A DNA stretch of 64,000 bases from Neolewinella antarctica (GTDB taxonomy: Bacteria > Bacteroidota > Bacteroidia > Chitinophagales > Saprospiraceae). The notes under the pieces were generated by a model, which saw nothing but the letters and a program-made list of their open reading frames with translations, did no database searches and was not told the origin of the DNA. The stretch is from the NCBI RefSeq assembly GCF_011927835.1, contig NZ_JAATJH010000002.1, forward strand, positions 637,915-701,914, in the 5' to 3' direction. Made by a program: the position numbers and the translations under genes. Positions 36,388-45,220 of the stretch are shown here, one piece after another. Within the stretch, counting starts at the first letter, position 1. The number at the start of each line of letters is the position of its first letter.

Positions 36388-37146
36388 ATGTCTGGAAGTA
36401 ATCCTTTTTCCTTACTCGGCCGCGTTACCTTAGTAACCGGGGCCTCTTCCGGAATCGGACGCGCCATTGCCGTAGCCGTGTCGAAGGCGGGGGGGCATTT
36501 AATCATCACCGGTCGCAGCAACGAGCGCTTACGGGGGACAAAAGATCTGCTTGAACCCAGTACGAATTGTACAATTTTGGCGGGCGATCTTTCCGACGGG
36601 GAGTTCTTGCGGGAGTTAAGCAAATCCGTCGTCAAACTCGACGGCGTCGTACTGAATGCCGGTACGGTTGCCGCCCAGCCGCTCAAGTTTATGCGCGACG
36701 AAGTCATCGATGAGGTTATGGAAGTCAACCTCTTGGCGCAGATGCGGCTGTGCCGGGAGTTGTACAAAGCAAAGAAAATCAAACGGGGGGCGAGCTTGGT
36801 GATGATGAGCTCCATCAGTGCCGCGGTGGGCGCCCCGGCCCACGGCTTGTACGCAGCCACCAAGGCAGGCCTCACCGGGTTCATGCGGGTACTCGCCGTT
36901 GAGCTCGGGAACTTCAACATTCGGGTCAACTGTGTCGCACCCGCGATGATCGAAACGGAAGGAATCGAGAAGATTTATGACATGATGGGTGAGGAAGGCT
37001 TGCGGGCGGACTATCTCCGCTACCCGTTGCGTCGCTACGGTCAGCCCGAGGAAGTAGCCCATCCGGTAGTCTTTCTACTCAGCCCCGCCGCCTCCTACAT
37101 TACCGGCACTACCCTGACGATCGACGGTGGATTCACTAGTCGCTAA
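36388..37146 (+). CDS. FabG-like 3-oxoacyl-ACP reductase (SDR)
   Basis: A classical SDR of 252 aa. The cofactor motif is TGASSGIGRA. The catalytic Ser lies in MMSSISA, Tyr-x3-Lys in YAATK, and the end YITGTTLTIDGG is usual for FabG. It starts at ATG 36388, 94 bp after the ACP. In this context it would reduce a 3-oxoacyl-ACP made by the neighbouring KAS III to a 3-hydroxyacyl-ACP. A sugar reductase is the main alternative. Confidence 0.85.
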   Translation: MSGSNPFSLLGRVTLVTGASSGIGRAIAVAVSKAGGHLIITGRSNERLRGTKDLLEPSTNCTILAGDLSDGEFLRELSKSVVKLDGVVLNAGTVAAQPLKFMRDEVIDEVMEVNLLAQMRLCRELYKAKKIKRGASLVMMSSISAAVGAPAHGLYAATKAGLTGFMRVLAVELGNFNIRVNCVAPAMIETEGIEKIYDMMGEEGLRADYLRYPLRRYGQPEEVAHPVVFLLSPAASYITGTTLTIDGGFTSR

Positions 37147-37164
37147 CACCCCTAACATTTAGCC

Positions 37165-38181
37165 ATGACCTACCTGAACGCAATAACCTACTACCTACCG
37201 TCCGGTCGGCTTACCAACGAAGACATCAATCGTGATTTCCCCGAGTGGTCCATCGACAAGATTTCGAGTAAAACGGGTATAAAGGAAAGGAGAATTGCCG
37301 CGAAGGATGAATTCTCGTCCGACCTGGCCGTCGCGGCGGCGGAACGCTTGTTCGCGGAGAACGCCGCCGTTAAGCGGGAAGAGATTGACTTCGTTTTACT
37401 GTGTACCCAAAGCCCCGACTATTTTTTGCCCTCCACCGCCTGCATCGTTCAGGACCGATTGGGCCTGGCTACCTCCTGTGGGGCGTTGGATTTTAATCTC
37501 GGTTGCTCCGGTTACGTTTATGGCTTGGGCTTGGCCAAGGGTTTGGTGGCTTCCGGCCAGGCGAAAAACGTGCTGCTGCTGACGGCGGAAACGTACTCAA
37601 AATTCGTTGGGGCGAGTGACAAGAGCAGCAAGACCATATTTGGTGACGGAGCCTCCGCTAGTTTGATCAGCGAAAAGCCAGTCGGCTTCAGCATCGGCGA
37701 TTTCCAGTACGGTACGGACGGCTCCGGCTACGACAAACTCATCGTCAAGGAGGGGGGAATGCGCTACCGGGAAAGCAGTAACGAGGAAGTGACGGATAGC
37801 TACGGAAACCAACGTACGGAAGCGGACCTACAAATGGACGGGCAAGCCGTGTTCGTATTTACCATCGGGTCCGTCCCCCGGCTAATTCGGGATACCCTCC
37901 GTAAAAACGAGTTGCCCCAGGATGCAGTCGACTTGTTTGTTTTCCACCAGGCCAACCGTTTCATGCTCGAGCACCTGCGGAAAAAGATTAAGATAGAACC
38001 CGATAAATTCGTAATCGCGATGGAAAATACCGGCAATACCGTCTCCGCCACCATCCCGATTGCGTTAACTACGGCCATGACCGAGGACCGTGTGAAAAAG
38101 GACGCAAGGGTACTACTGGCCGGGTTTGGTGTTGGTCTCTCCGTAGCGGGCTGTATTCTGACTAAGGTAGGAACAGTATGA
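37165..38181 (+). CDS. FabH-like 3-oxoacyl-ACP synthase III
   Basis: A thiolase-fold condensing enzyme of 338 aa. The catalytic triad is visible: Cys114 in FNLGCSGYVYGL, His261 in FVFHQANRFM and Asn291 in NTGNTVSATIP. KAS III enzymes join an acyl-CoA primer to malonyl-ACP. Placed between FabG-like and acyltransferase genes and after an ACP, it most likely makes a short 3-oxoacyl-ACP. The product length cannot be read from sequence. It overlaps the next gene in ATGA. Confidence 0.92.
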   Translation: MTYLNAITYYLPSGRLTNEDINRDFPEWSIDKISSKTGIKERRIAAKDEFSSDLAVAAAERLFAENAAVKREEIDFVLLCTQSPDYFLPSTACIVQDRLGLATSCGALDFNLGCSGYVYGLGLAKGLVASGQAKNVLLLTAETYSKFVGASDKSSKTIFGDGASASLISEKPVGFSIGDFQYGTDGSGYDKLIVKEGGMRYRESSNEEVTDSYGNQRTEADLQMDGQAVFVFTIGSVPRLIRDTLRKNELPQDAVDLFVFHQANRFMLEHLRKKIKIEPDKFVIAMENTGNTVSATIPIALTTAMTEDRVKKDARVLLAGFGVGLSVAGCILTKVGTV

Positions 38182-38798
38182 AAGATCTTATTCTCATCGG
38201 GGGGGGCAGTTTTGGCCGGGAAGTAGCCGCGTTTCTACCGGGCTGCATCGGTTACAACGTAACGTGGCGGTTTAAAGGCTTCATTGACAATCTTCCCGAC
38301 CGCACCGGTATCGAAGACAGAACGATTGGGCTCGTCCAGCAATACGAACCAAAGGACAACGATGTCTTTCTGTGTACTTTACCCGAACAAGAATACCGCA
38401 AGAAATATTCAGACTTAATTATCTCCAGAGGCGGAACATTCATCTCCATTATCCACGGTACGGCGGTGATTGTGGCCGATGCCAGTATCGGCACCGGCGT
38501 TTACGTAGGTCCGTTCAACACTGTGTCCTGTGGGGTCAAAATCGGGGATTTTTGTCTTTTGAATTGTTACATCGTCGTCGGGCACGATGCGGTCATAGCC
38601 CCTTACGCGCACATCAACTCATTTGTCCACATCAGCGGTTTCGTTGAAATTGGTAACGCCGTGACCATTCATCCTCACGCCTCCATCCTCCCCGGGAAAA
38701 AGGTAGGTGACGAAGCGGTCATTGGGGTCGGTAGTATCGTGCTGCGCAACGTAAAGGATAAGCAGACTGTATTTGGCTACCCCGCGCGTAAGATTTAG
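38178..38798 (+). CDS. PglD/NeuD-family N-acyltransferase
   Basis: A 206-aa protein with the two-part build of PglD-type sugar N-acyltransferases. The N-terminal Rossmann-like domain carries LILIGGGSFGREVA, and a left-handed beta-helix carries SCGVKIGDFCLLNCYIVVGHDAVIAPYAHIN with the catalytic-type His (GHD). ATG 38178 overlaps the KAS III stop. It is the likely enzyme moving the acyl group from the ACP product to a 4-amino sugar nucleotide; the donor (acyl-ACP or acyl-CoA) is inference. Confidence 0.88.
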   Translation: MKDLILIGGGSFGREVAAFLPGCIGYNVTWRFKGFIDNLPDRTGIEDRTIGLVQQYEPKDNDVFLCTLPEQEYRKKYSDLIISRGGTFISIIHGTAVIVADASIGTGVYVGPFNTVSCGVKIGDFCLLNCYIVVGHDAVIAPYAHINSFVHISGFVEIGNAVTIHPHASILPGKKVGDEAVIGVGSIVLRNVKDKQTVFGYPARKI

Positions 38799-38953
38799 TC
38801 GATCGGGTTTGTCTCGGGGCAGTTACCCTCATCAAACCCAAAGAATTAATAGAATGTGCTTACCGTGAAAAATTTGCAACGAAGTCCTGACGTGTTCCAA
38901 AGTGCTAGTGGTCAATGTTTTAGTTATTTGAGTAACCATCTTAATTATTATCT

Positions 38954-39574
38954 ATGAATGTCTTTATCGTAGGAACCGGTGGCTTCGCCAGAGAAGCAGC
39001 TACTTTGATTCACGAACTCGGTCAGTACGACACGTTTGCTGGGTTTATTGATGTCCCGGCGGTAGCGGAGAAATTTCGTGATCAGCAGATTATGGAAAGG
39101 ACGGTATTGAGCCAAGTCGACTTTAAGCCGGAAATGGGTGAAGTGGTCATCGCGGTAGGAGACCCGGCCACTCGGGAGAAAATTGCTAGTGCGCTCCCGG
39201 AGGGCACTCAATTTGCGACCTTAATTCACCCCACGGCCACGGTTTCTAAATGGTCGACAATTGGTGCTGGGAGTATCATTTGTGCGGGCTGTATCGTAAC
39301 GACCCAGATAAAACTGGGGCTCCACGCACAACTGAATTTACAAACCACCATTGGGCACGATTGCGTCATCGATGATTTCTTTACAACGGCACCTTCCGCT
39401 AATATTAGCGGCGAGTGCAAAATTGGGAAACGTGTCTATTTTGGTACGGGAGCCGCAGTGCGTCAGGGAATCAAAATTCACGGTGACGTAACGGTTGGAA
39501 TGGGGGCCATGGTTGTAAAAAATTTGGAAGCGTCAGGTACTTACGTCGGTATTCCAGCAAAGAGAATCAAATAG
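38954..39574 (+). CDS. second PglD/NeuD-family acyltransferase
   Basis: Another 206-aa PglD-like protein. It opens with VFIVGTGGFAREAA and has the helix motif LNLQTTIGHDCVIDDF with the GHD histidine, closing with GIPAKRIK. It is related to but distinct from the gene at 38178. The nearby aminotransferase (40486) and dehydratase (41828) resemble PglE and PglF, so this could be the acetyl-CoA-dependent PglD for UDP-di-N-acetylbacillosamine. Confidence 0.88.
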   Translation: MNVFIVGTGGFAREAATLIHELGQYDTFAGFIDVPAVAEKFRDQQIMERTVLSQVDFKPEMGEVVIAVGDPATREKIASALPEGTQFATLIHPTATVSKWSTIGAGSIICAGCIVTTQIKLGLHAQLNLQTTIGHDCVIDDFFTTAPSANISGECKIGKRVYFGTGAAVRQGIKIHGDVTVGMGAMVVKNLEASGTYVGIPAKRIK

Positions 39575-39759
39575 TGTTCTCCACCATCAAAATACTTTTA
39601 TGCTCTTCACTTCTATCCTTCCTGACAAAGAGTAGCCGTACGTAAAGAGTTGAAATTACTGTAAAAAATTTAAGCACTTCCATCATCAAATACTCAGCTG
39701 CAATCAACCCTCAAGCTGAGTATTCAATCTTGTATTAATCGATGTCACGTCATTAATAA

Positions 39760-39767
39760 TACCTTTG
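39760..39767 (+). promoter_or_regulatory. -7 promoter element TACCTTTG
   Basis: Matches TAnnTTTG, 21 bp before the ATG of the membrane-protein gene at 39789. It sits in an AT-rich leader. Confidence 0.5.
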
Positions 39768-39788
39768 TAGCCAAGTTAATTTAATAAG

Positions 39789-40412
39789 ATGTACCACCTC
39801 TCCAAGAAATTCTACCTTCTCCTCATCGTCGGTAGCGTAATAATCGTCGCCATTTTTGGTGCACACTACCTAAAATACGCGCACATCTCCAAGGAGGGGA
39901 TGGTGGAAACAATATCAGCCGTTCAGTTTCTCCTGGCGGGCCTGCTGTACTTAGCCGTAGGCATTCCCGCGGCGCGGCACCCCAGATCCCCCTGGTTGGC
40001 GGCCGCGACCATACTAGTAGGTTTTGGCTGCCTGTTCATCGGCGGGGAAGAACTAAGCTGGGGCCAACACCTTATCGGGTGGGAAAGTAGTGAGTACTTT
40101 ATTGAAAACAATGACCAGCAAGAAACCAACCTGCACAATTTTTTCAACGAGATATTCGATTACGCCTATCCGGTGTTCGGTATCCTCCTACTGGCCGGGG
40201 CTTACGTAGCTTCGCGACTGTTCCGGGGGGCAATGGCCATCCTGAGGTTTCCCAAAGAACTCTACATACTTACCCTCGCCATCGTAGTCTTCTGCTTTCT
40301 GTACGAGGGCGATGAATACGCCGAGTCATTACTCGCCTGCCTACTTCTTGTACACGCCTCGATCGTATTATTACGCTTCAGAAACACACCCACCGAGCAA
40401 GAAGTAATATAA
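39789..40412 (+). CDS. conserved membrane protein of unknown function
   Basis: A 207-aa membrane protein with about five hydrophobic helices. A polar loop between helices 3 and 4 reads GGEELSWGQHLIGWESS and then NDQQETNLHNFFNE. This acidic, histidine-containing signature looks conserved; I recall similar EEISWGQ...NLHN proteins of unknown role in other bacteria. A second acidic motif YEGDEYAES lies in the C-terminal part. It precedes the bacillosamine-type genes, but nothing in the sequence shows what it does. Confidence 0.75.
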   Translation: MYHLSKKFYLLLIVGSVIIVAIFGAHYLKYAHISKEGMVETISAVQFLLAGLLYLAVGIPAARHPRSPWLAAATILVGFGCLFIGGEELSWGQHLIGWESSEYFIENNDQQETNLHNFFNEIFDYAYPVFGILLLAGAYVASRLFRGAMAILRFPKELYILTLAIVVFCFLYEGDEYAESLLACLLLVHASIVLLRFRNTPTEQEVI

Positions 40413-40432
40413 TCGATTGTTCAAATCAAACG

Positions 40433-40484
40433 AAAGACCAACGACCAAAGACCCCAGACCCCAGACCCCAGACCAAAGACCAAA
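40433..40484 (+). repeat. short tandem repeat AGACCCC / AAAGACC
   Basis: Three perfect AGACCCC units (40449-40469) are flanked by AAAGACC-type variants, filling the spacer up to the ATG at 40486. It lies where a leader would be and extends a frame upstream of the aminotransferase, which is why longer N-termini can be misread. Confidence 0.85.
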
Positions 40485-40485
40485 A

Positions 40486-41619
40486 ATGATCCCCCTATCC
40501 ATCCCCCACCTAGCCGGCAACGAATGGCAATACGTGAAACACTGCCTCGACACCGGTTGGGTCTCCACGGCGGGCGCCTACGTCACGCAGTTTGAAGAAA
40601 ATATCGCCGCCATCAACGGTAGTAAACGGGCGGTCTCGTGTATGAACGGCACCGCCGCGTTGCACGTCTGCCTCAAGACGCTGGGCGCGCAGCCGGGTGA
40701 CTACGTCATCGCCCCCAACATCACGTTCGTTGCCACGCTCAACGCCATCACGTACACCGGTGCCGAAACGATCCTGATCGACACCGACCCGGATTCCTGG
40801 CAAATGGATCTCGACCTGTTGGAACGGTTTTTGGGGGCGCGGACGCAGGTGCAGGGTGGAGAACTAAGGAGCAAAGCGGATGGGCGACGCATCATTGCCT
40901 GTATGCCCGTCCACGTCCTCGGTAACATGTGCGATATGGAGCGGCTTACCGCTCTCTGCGCGCGGTATCATTTACCCATCGTCGAGGACAGCACGGAAGC
41001 CCTGGGTTCGACCTTCAACGGCAAACACGCCGGCACCTTTGGTACGTTCGGTACCAGTAGTTTTAACGGCAATAAGATTATCACCACCGGCGGGGGCGGC
41101 ATGGTCTTTACCCAAAACGATGAGCTAGCCGACCGGGTAAAGCACCTCACCACGACGGCTAAGACCGATCCAATGGACTACTTCCACGACGAAGTAGGTT
41201 ACAACTACCGGCTCGTCAACGTGCTGGCCGCCATCGGCGTCGCCCAGCTGGAACAACTACCCGGCATCCTCCAGAAGAAAAAAGCCATGGACGCTTTCTA
41301 CCGAGAAAACCTGAGTGGGGTAGGGGACATCCAGTTCCAAACCGTCACCCCGGGCGTGGACCACAACTGCTGGCTCTTCACCTTCCGCACCGAGCGGATG
41401 CGGGAACTACTCACCTACCTCAACGCCAACGGCGTACAGTCCCGCCCCTTCTGGACGCCGATGAACCAACTCCCGATGTACAAAGGCTACCAGTACGTCA
41501 CCGAGCACGATTACAGCACCGACGTTCACCGGACGGCCATCAGCATTCCTAGCTCCAGTGGGCTAACCGAGGAGCAGTTGGCGGAAGTAGTGAAGCAGAT
41601 TCGTAATTTCTACGGGTAG
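40486..41619 (+). CDS. LegC/PglE-like sugar aminotransferase (DegT family)
   Basis: A PLP-dependent aminotransferase of 377 aa that would aminate UDP-4-keto-6-deoxy-GlcNAc at C4. The start ATG 40486 gives MIPLSIPHLAGNEW, the normal LegC opening. The PLP lysine is Lys197 in SSFNGNKIITTGGGG, and the aspartate pair is in PIVEDSTEALGS. It works with the dehydratase at 41828. A GC-rich 18-mer copy (40835-40852) falls inside the gene. Confidence 0.9.
   Translation: MIPLSIPHLAGNEWQYVKHCLDTGWVSTAGAYVTQFEENIAAINGSKRAVSCMNGTAALHVCLKTLGAQPGDYVIAPNITFVATLNAITYTGAETILIDTDPDSWQMDLDLLERFLGARTQVQGGELRSKADGRRIIACMPVHVLGNMCDMERLTALCARYHLPIVEDSTEALGSTFNGKHAGTFGTFGTSSFNGNKIITTGGGGMVFTQNDELADRVKHLTTTAKTDPMDYFHDEVGYNYRLVNVLAAIGVAQLEQLPGILQKKKAMDAFYRENLSGVGDIQFQTVTPGVDHNCWLFTFRTERMRELLTYLNANGVQSRPFWTPMNQLPMYKGYQYVTEHDYSTDVHRTAISIPSSSGLTEEQLAEVVKQIRNFYG
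40835..40852 (-). repeat. GC-rich 18-mer within coding sequence (one mismatch)
   Basis: GGGCGCGGACGCAGGTGC, one base from the consensus reverse strand, read as Gly-Ala-Arg-Thr-Gln-Val. Confidence 0.7.
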
Positions 41620-41712
41620 CTAAATGCATCAAGTAGAGCCCAGGTCAATAAAGCCATGGCATGAATTAGTCCCGTACGAACGAGGCTAGATCGCTCCTTT
41701 ATCCGTTCCTTT

Positions 41713-41730
41713 GCACCCGCGTCCGCGCCC
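41713..41730 (+). repeat. GC-rich 18-mer in spacer
   Basis: A perfect copy, GCACCCGCGTCCGCGCCC, preceded by CCTTT, about 100 bp before the dehydratase ATG. The motif TAGTCCCGTAC lies 36 bp upstream of it. Confidence 0.85.
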
Positions 41731-41827
41731 GCTACCCCAGCGTCACTTTCCTGGGTAGCGCCGACCCCGATCGTCACGGTAAGCGTCGTCTCTCAAAACT
41801 CAGCCGCTCGGCCACAGCAGAAAAATT

Positions 41828-43045
41828 ATGCGTCACTTTAAGCTAAACGAGTTTATTACCAAGCACGTCACGGAGCGAACCGAAAGCTTTTTCGCCCAGG
41901 ATTTGGCAGATAACCACGACCGCCTGGCGGCGGCCATCGACGGAAAATCCGTCCTCGTCATCGGCGGTGCCGGCACAATTGGCTCTTCCTACATCCGTGC
42001 CCTGCTACACTTCAAGCCCGCTCGCCTCTACGTCGTCGATACCAACGAAAACGGACTGACGGAACTGACGCGCGACATCCGCTCAACGGTGGGCCTGAAC
42101 GTGCCCGAGGACTACAAGCCGTACCCGATCAATTTTGGTGATGCCGTGTTCGCAAAGATTATTCGCAACGAAGGCCCCTTTGACATCGTCGCCAACTTTG
42201 CCGCGCACAAGCACGTCCGCAGCGAAAAGGACCACTATTCCATCGAAGCGATGGTGGACAACAACGTGCTGAAAGCCAAGACTTTACTGGAATTATTGCT
42301 GGAAAATCCACCCGCGCACTTCTTCTGCGTGTCCACCGACAAGGCGGCCAACCCGGTGAACGTGATGGGGGCCAGTAAGAAATTGATGGAGGAAGTCATC
42401 ATGGCCTATTCCACGCAGTTGAAGATCTCTACCGCCCGCTTTGCCAACGTAGCTTTTTCCAACGGTAGCCTCTTGTTCGGCTTCATCGAACGAATGATGA
42501 AACAGCAACCGCTGAGTTCGCCGTCGGACGTTAAGCGCTATTTCGTTTCACCGGAAGAATCCGGTCAGCTTTGCTTACTGGCGTGCATGCTCGGGGAGAC
42601 CGGCGACATTTTCTTCCCCAAGCTGCGGGAAGAACAAATGAAAACCTTTTCTTCGATCGCCGAAGATTTCCTCAAGGAGTACGGTGGCTACGTCGCCGAC
42701 CGCTGCGCTTCCGAAACGGAGGCGAAGGAGAAAGCACGGGATTTGCCGTCGGACAGCACGACCTACCCCGTGTTCTTTTTTGGCTCCGACACGTCCGGCG
42801 AAAAGCAGTACGAAGAGTTTTTCGTGGAGGGGGAAGTGGTCGATCAGCAAAGCTTCCAGCACCTCGGGGTCATCAAAAACACGGACCGTAAATCAATGGC
42901 GGAGATCAACGCTATGTTTACGCTGCTGCGGACGATGTTTGCCAGCGAAGAACTCAACAAGGACGCTATCGTAAAATTGATCGTCGACTTTCTCCCAAAT
43001 TTCGAGCACATCGAAACCGGTCGGTCCCTCGATCAGAAAATGTAA
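41828..43045 (+). CDS. UDP-GlcNAc 4,6-dehydratase, PglF/LegB-like (soluble)
   Basis: An extended-SDR dehydratase of 405 aa. The cofactor motif GGAGTIGSS begins at residue 46. The active-site stretch STDKAANPVNVMGASKKLMEE has Met instead of Tyr in the YxxxK position, as in PglF, CapD and WbpM, the retaining dehydratases. The N-terminal transmembrane part of PglF is absent. The product, UDP-4-keto-6-deoxy-GlcNAc, would feed the aminotransferase at 40486. The next gene, a PglC-like transferase, starts 3 bp later. Confidence 0.9.
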   Translation: MRHFKLNEFITKHVTERTESFFAQDLADNHDRLAAAIDGKSVLVIGGAGTIGSSYIRALLHFKPARLYVVDTNENGLTELTRDIRSTVGLNVPEDYKPYPINFGDAVFAKIIRNEGPFDIVANFAAHKHVRSEKDHYSIEAMVDNNVLKAKTLLELLLENPPAHFFCVSTDKAANPVNVMGASKKLMEEVIMAYSTQLKISTARFANVAFSNGSLLFGFIERMMKQQPLSSPSDVKRYFVSPEESGQLCLLACMLGETGDIFFPKLREEQMKTFSSIAEDFLKEYGGYVADRCASETEAKEKARDLPSDSTTYPVFFFGSDTSGEKQYEEFFVEGEVVDQQSFQHLGVIKNTDRKSMAEINAMFTLLRTMFASEELNKDAIVKLIVDFLPNFEHIETGRSLDQKM

Positions 43046-43047
43046 GC

Positions 43048-43719
43048 ATGTACTTAGTAGTGAAACGGTTTTTTGATATTGTGGCTTCCCTCGTTGCGCT
43101 GGTCATCCTGTCCCCCTTATTGATACCGATCGTCATCGGCCTGAAACTTACGGGAGAGGGGCACGTCTTTTATTTTCAGGAGCGGCTTGGATTACGCAAC
43201 GAGCCATTCAGTATCTACAAGTTCGCGACCATGCTGAAGGACAGCCCCAACATGAAGGGCGGGCTCATCACGACCAAGAAAGACCCTCGCCTTACCCCGA
43301 TGGGCGACTTCTTACGGAAAAGTAAGATTAACGAACTACCCCAACTACTAAATATTCTCTTCGGGGATATGAGCTTCGTCGGCCCGCGCCCCGTCATGCG
43401 CAAGAGTTTTGAGCAGTATCCGGCGGACGTGCAAAAGGTGATTTACAACGTTAAGCCGGGCCTAACCGGAGTCGGTAGCATTGTTTTTCGGGACGAAGAG
43501 GAGTTAATTACGCGCGAGCGCGATGCCGGGCGTGACACCTGGGTGTACTACCGGGAAGTCATCTACCCTCATAAAGGCAAGATCGAGCAGTGGTACCAGG
43601 CCAACCAGTCGTTTTGGGTAGACTTGCAGGTGCTCCTCCTCACCGCCTGGGTGATTCTGTTTCCTGAGTCGGATGCGGTGTACCAGGCGTTTCCGGAAAT
43701 CCCTCGTTTTGAGGGGTAG
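43048..43719 (+). CDS. PglC-like initiating sugar-phosphate transferase
   Basis: A bacterial sugar transferase (monotopic phosphoglycosyl transferase) of 223 aa that starts glycan assembly on undecaprenyl phosphate. An N-terminal hydrophobic helix (IVASLVALVILSPLLIPIVI) precedes FQERLGLRNEPFSIYKFATM. The catalytic region contains KSKINELPQLLNILFGDMSFVGPRPV, where the usual Asp-Glu pair reads Asn-Glu. With PglF- and PglE-like genes beside it, the first sugar is probably a bacillosamine derivative. Confidence 0.92.
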   Translation: MYLVVKRFFDIVASLVALVILSPLLIPIVIGLKLTGEGHVFYFQERLGLRNEPFSIYKFATMLKDSPNMKGGLITTKKDPRLTPMGDFLRKSKINELPQLLNILFGDMSFVGPRPVMRKSFEQYPADVQKVIYNVKPGLTGVGSIVFRDEEELITRERDAGRDTWVYYREVIYPHKGKIEQWYQANQSFWVDLQVLLLTAWVILFPESDAVYQAFPEIPRFEG

Positions 43720-43802
43720 CGCAGTTGCTAGTCCACCGTGTGTGTGTGTACCCCGTAGCAGCCCGGAAAGCTAAGCCCTAGCTTGCGAGAAAGAAAAATA
43801 GT

Positions 43803-44909
43803 ATGACCATCGCCCTCGTCGGCAACATCATTTTTACGCTAGCCATCTCCCGGCGGGGCTTAGTGGAGCGCTTGTTGCTGGAAAATTACGGGGTGGTTAT
43901 CGTAGCGCCGGAAGACGGGAATGCAAATGCGTTCGACGGGTTAGACGTCCGCTTTCGTCCGGTAAAGAAACTACGTCGCTCGGGGCTTAACCCAATTGCC
44001 GACTGGCAGTATCTACGCGAACTGCGCACGATCTTTTTGGAGGAGCACGTAACCGTAGCGTTGCTGTTCAACATTAAACCGGTCATCTACGGTAGCCTGG
44101 CTTGCCGCGGAACGAGCACGCAGCCGCTATCCACCATTACGGGTGCGGGGAATGTTTTTCTGAAGCCCGAGCCGCTGCGGTCCGTGTTGGTCCAGTTGTA
44201 CCGACTGGCCCTGCTCAACAACAAAATAGTCCTGACGCAAAACCAGGACGATCGAAGCGAAATGCTGCGCGCGGGCGTGCTGCGGGAGCACCGGACGCAG
44301 ACAATTAACGGAGCCGGCGTAAACTTGGAATCGTTTCCACCGCGGCCCCTCCCCGCCGAGCCGCACTTCGTCTTTATCGGCCGCCTCCTGAAGGACAAAG
44401 GCATCACGGAATTCATGGCCGCCGCCGGGATGCTCTCATCGAGCGTTGACTATCCGGTTCGCTTCACGGTCGTCGGCGGCTTCGACGACCAAAACGTAGA
44501 GGTGATCGGTCGAGACCTCTTTTCCCGTTGGAAAAGAGAAGGGAACGTCGCGTTCGTCGGTCACCAAAGGGACGTGCGCCCGTACCTGGCCGCCGCTACC
44601 TGCGTCGTTTTGCCCTCTTACCGGGAAGGAATGCCCCGCGCCTTGCTGGAAGGTGCCGCTACCGGCCGTCCACTGTTGGCAACGGACGTGCCGGGGTGCC
44701 GGGAGGTGGTTCGGGACGGTGAAAATGGCTATTTGGTAGAGGCCCGGAATTCGGAGGCGCTGTTTGCGGGCATGCAACTCATTCTATCCAAATCGCCGGA
44801 AGCACTGCTGGCGATGGGGAATACTTCGCGCAAGTTGGTGGTCGAGCATTTTGACGAACGGGAAATTAACCGGCGGTATTTAGCCATCATCGCAAACCTC
44901 TTGCCGTAA
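43803..44909 (+). CDS. PglA-like GT4 glycosyltransferase
   Basis: A 368-aa GT4 enzyme. The acceptor domain has FNIKPVIYGSLACR and TGAGNVFL, as in PglA/WbaP-linked second-sugar transferases. The donor domain has FVFIGRLLKDKGITEF and LPSYREGMPRALLEGAATGRPLLATDVPGCREVV, a clean E-x7-E. Following a PglC-like gene, it likely adds the second sugar. A candidate terminator lies about 60 bp after it. Confidence 0.92.
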   Translation: MTIALVGNIIFTLAISRRGLVERLLLENYGVVIVAPEDGNANAFDGLDVRFRPVKKLRRSGLNPIADWQYLRELRTIFLEEHVTVALLFNIKPVIYGSLACRGTSTQPLSTITGAGNVFLKPEPLRSVLVQLYRLALLNNKIVLTQNQDDRSEMLRAGVLREHRTQTINGAGVNLESFPPRPLPAEPHFVFIGRLLKDKGITEFMAAAGMLSSSVDYPVRFTVVGGFDDQNVEVIGRDLFSRWKREGNVAFVGHQRDVRPYLAAATCVVLPSYREGMPRALLEGAATGRPLLATDVPGCREVVRDGENGYLVEARNSEALFAGMQLILSKSPEALLAMGNTSRKLVVEHFDEREINRRYLAIIANLLP

Positions 44910-44970
44910 ATCCTACCGTATTTTGTGGCAGCATGCTCACCCCGGTCCGTTGAGGGAAGGGGCATCAAAT

Positions 44971-45005
44971 GGTACCGGTGCGCGGCCGCGGGTGCCCTGT
45001 TTTTG
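44971..45005 (+). terminator. possible terminator built on a GC-rich repeat copy
   Basis: GGTACC (44971-44976) can pair with GGTGCC (44991-44996) through one G-U pair around the self-complementary CGCGGCCGCG, followed by CTGTTTTTG. It lies after the PglA-like gene. Confidence 0.45.
44978..44995 (-). repeat. GC-rich 18-mer in spacer (variant)
   Basis: GTGCGCGGCCGCGGGTGC, the reverse-strand form with centre C and one further mismatch. Confidence 0.7.
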
Positions 45006-45212
45006 TGAGAGGCAATGTATCCATTAGTCTTGTTAAGTACGGTGAGCACCCCCGGGTTGATTAGTTATTGTGCGCCGGACGCATCGGTGAATTCACAATT
45101 GACCTTGGTGTTTTTATGACTCGTGTACCCTACGCTGACACATCTTCAGCACCAAGTTATTAAAATTGAATTTACTAGGGGCGACTTAGAAGGAGGCCCG
45201 GTAACATTCCTT

Positions 45213-45220
45213 TACCTTTG
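45213..45220 (+). promoter_or_regulatory. -7 promoter element TACCTTTG
   Basis: Matches TAnnTTTG. TTG 45235 follows after 14 bp and the preferred ATG 45349 after about 130 bp. Confidence 0.45.

Noticed and set aside
36045-36929. A 294-codon minus-strand frame across the ACP and FabG-like genes
   Set aside because: It lies opposite two genes with clear motifs and crosses their spacer; its translation is low-complexity and unlike any family.
40433-40484. CRISPR-like array
   Set aside because: Units are seven bases without spacers; it is a simple tandem repeat.
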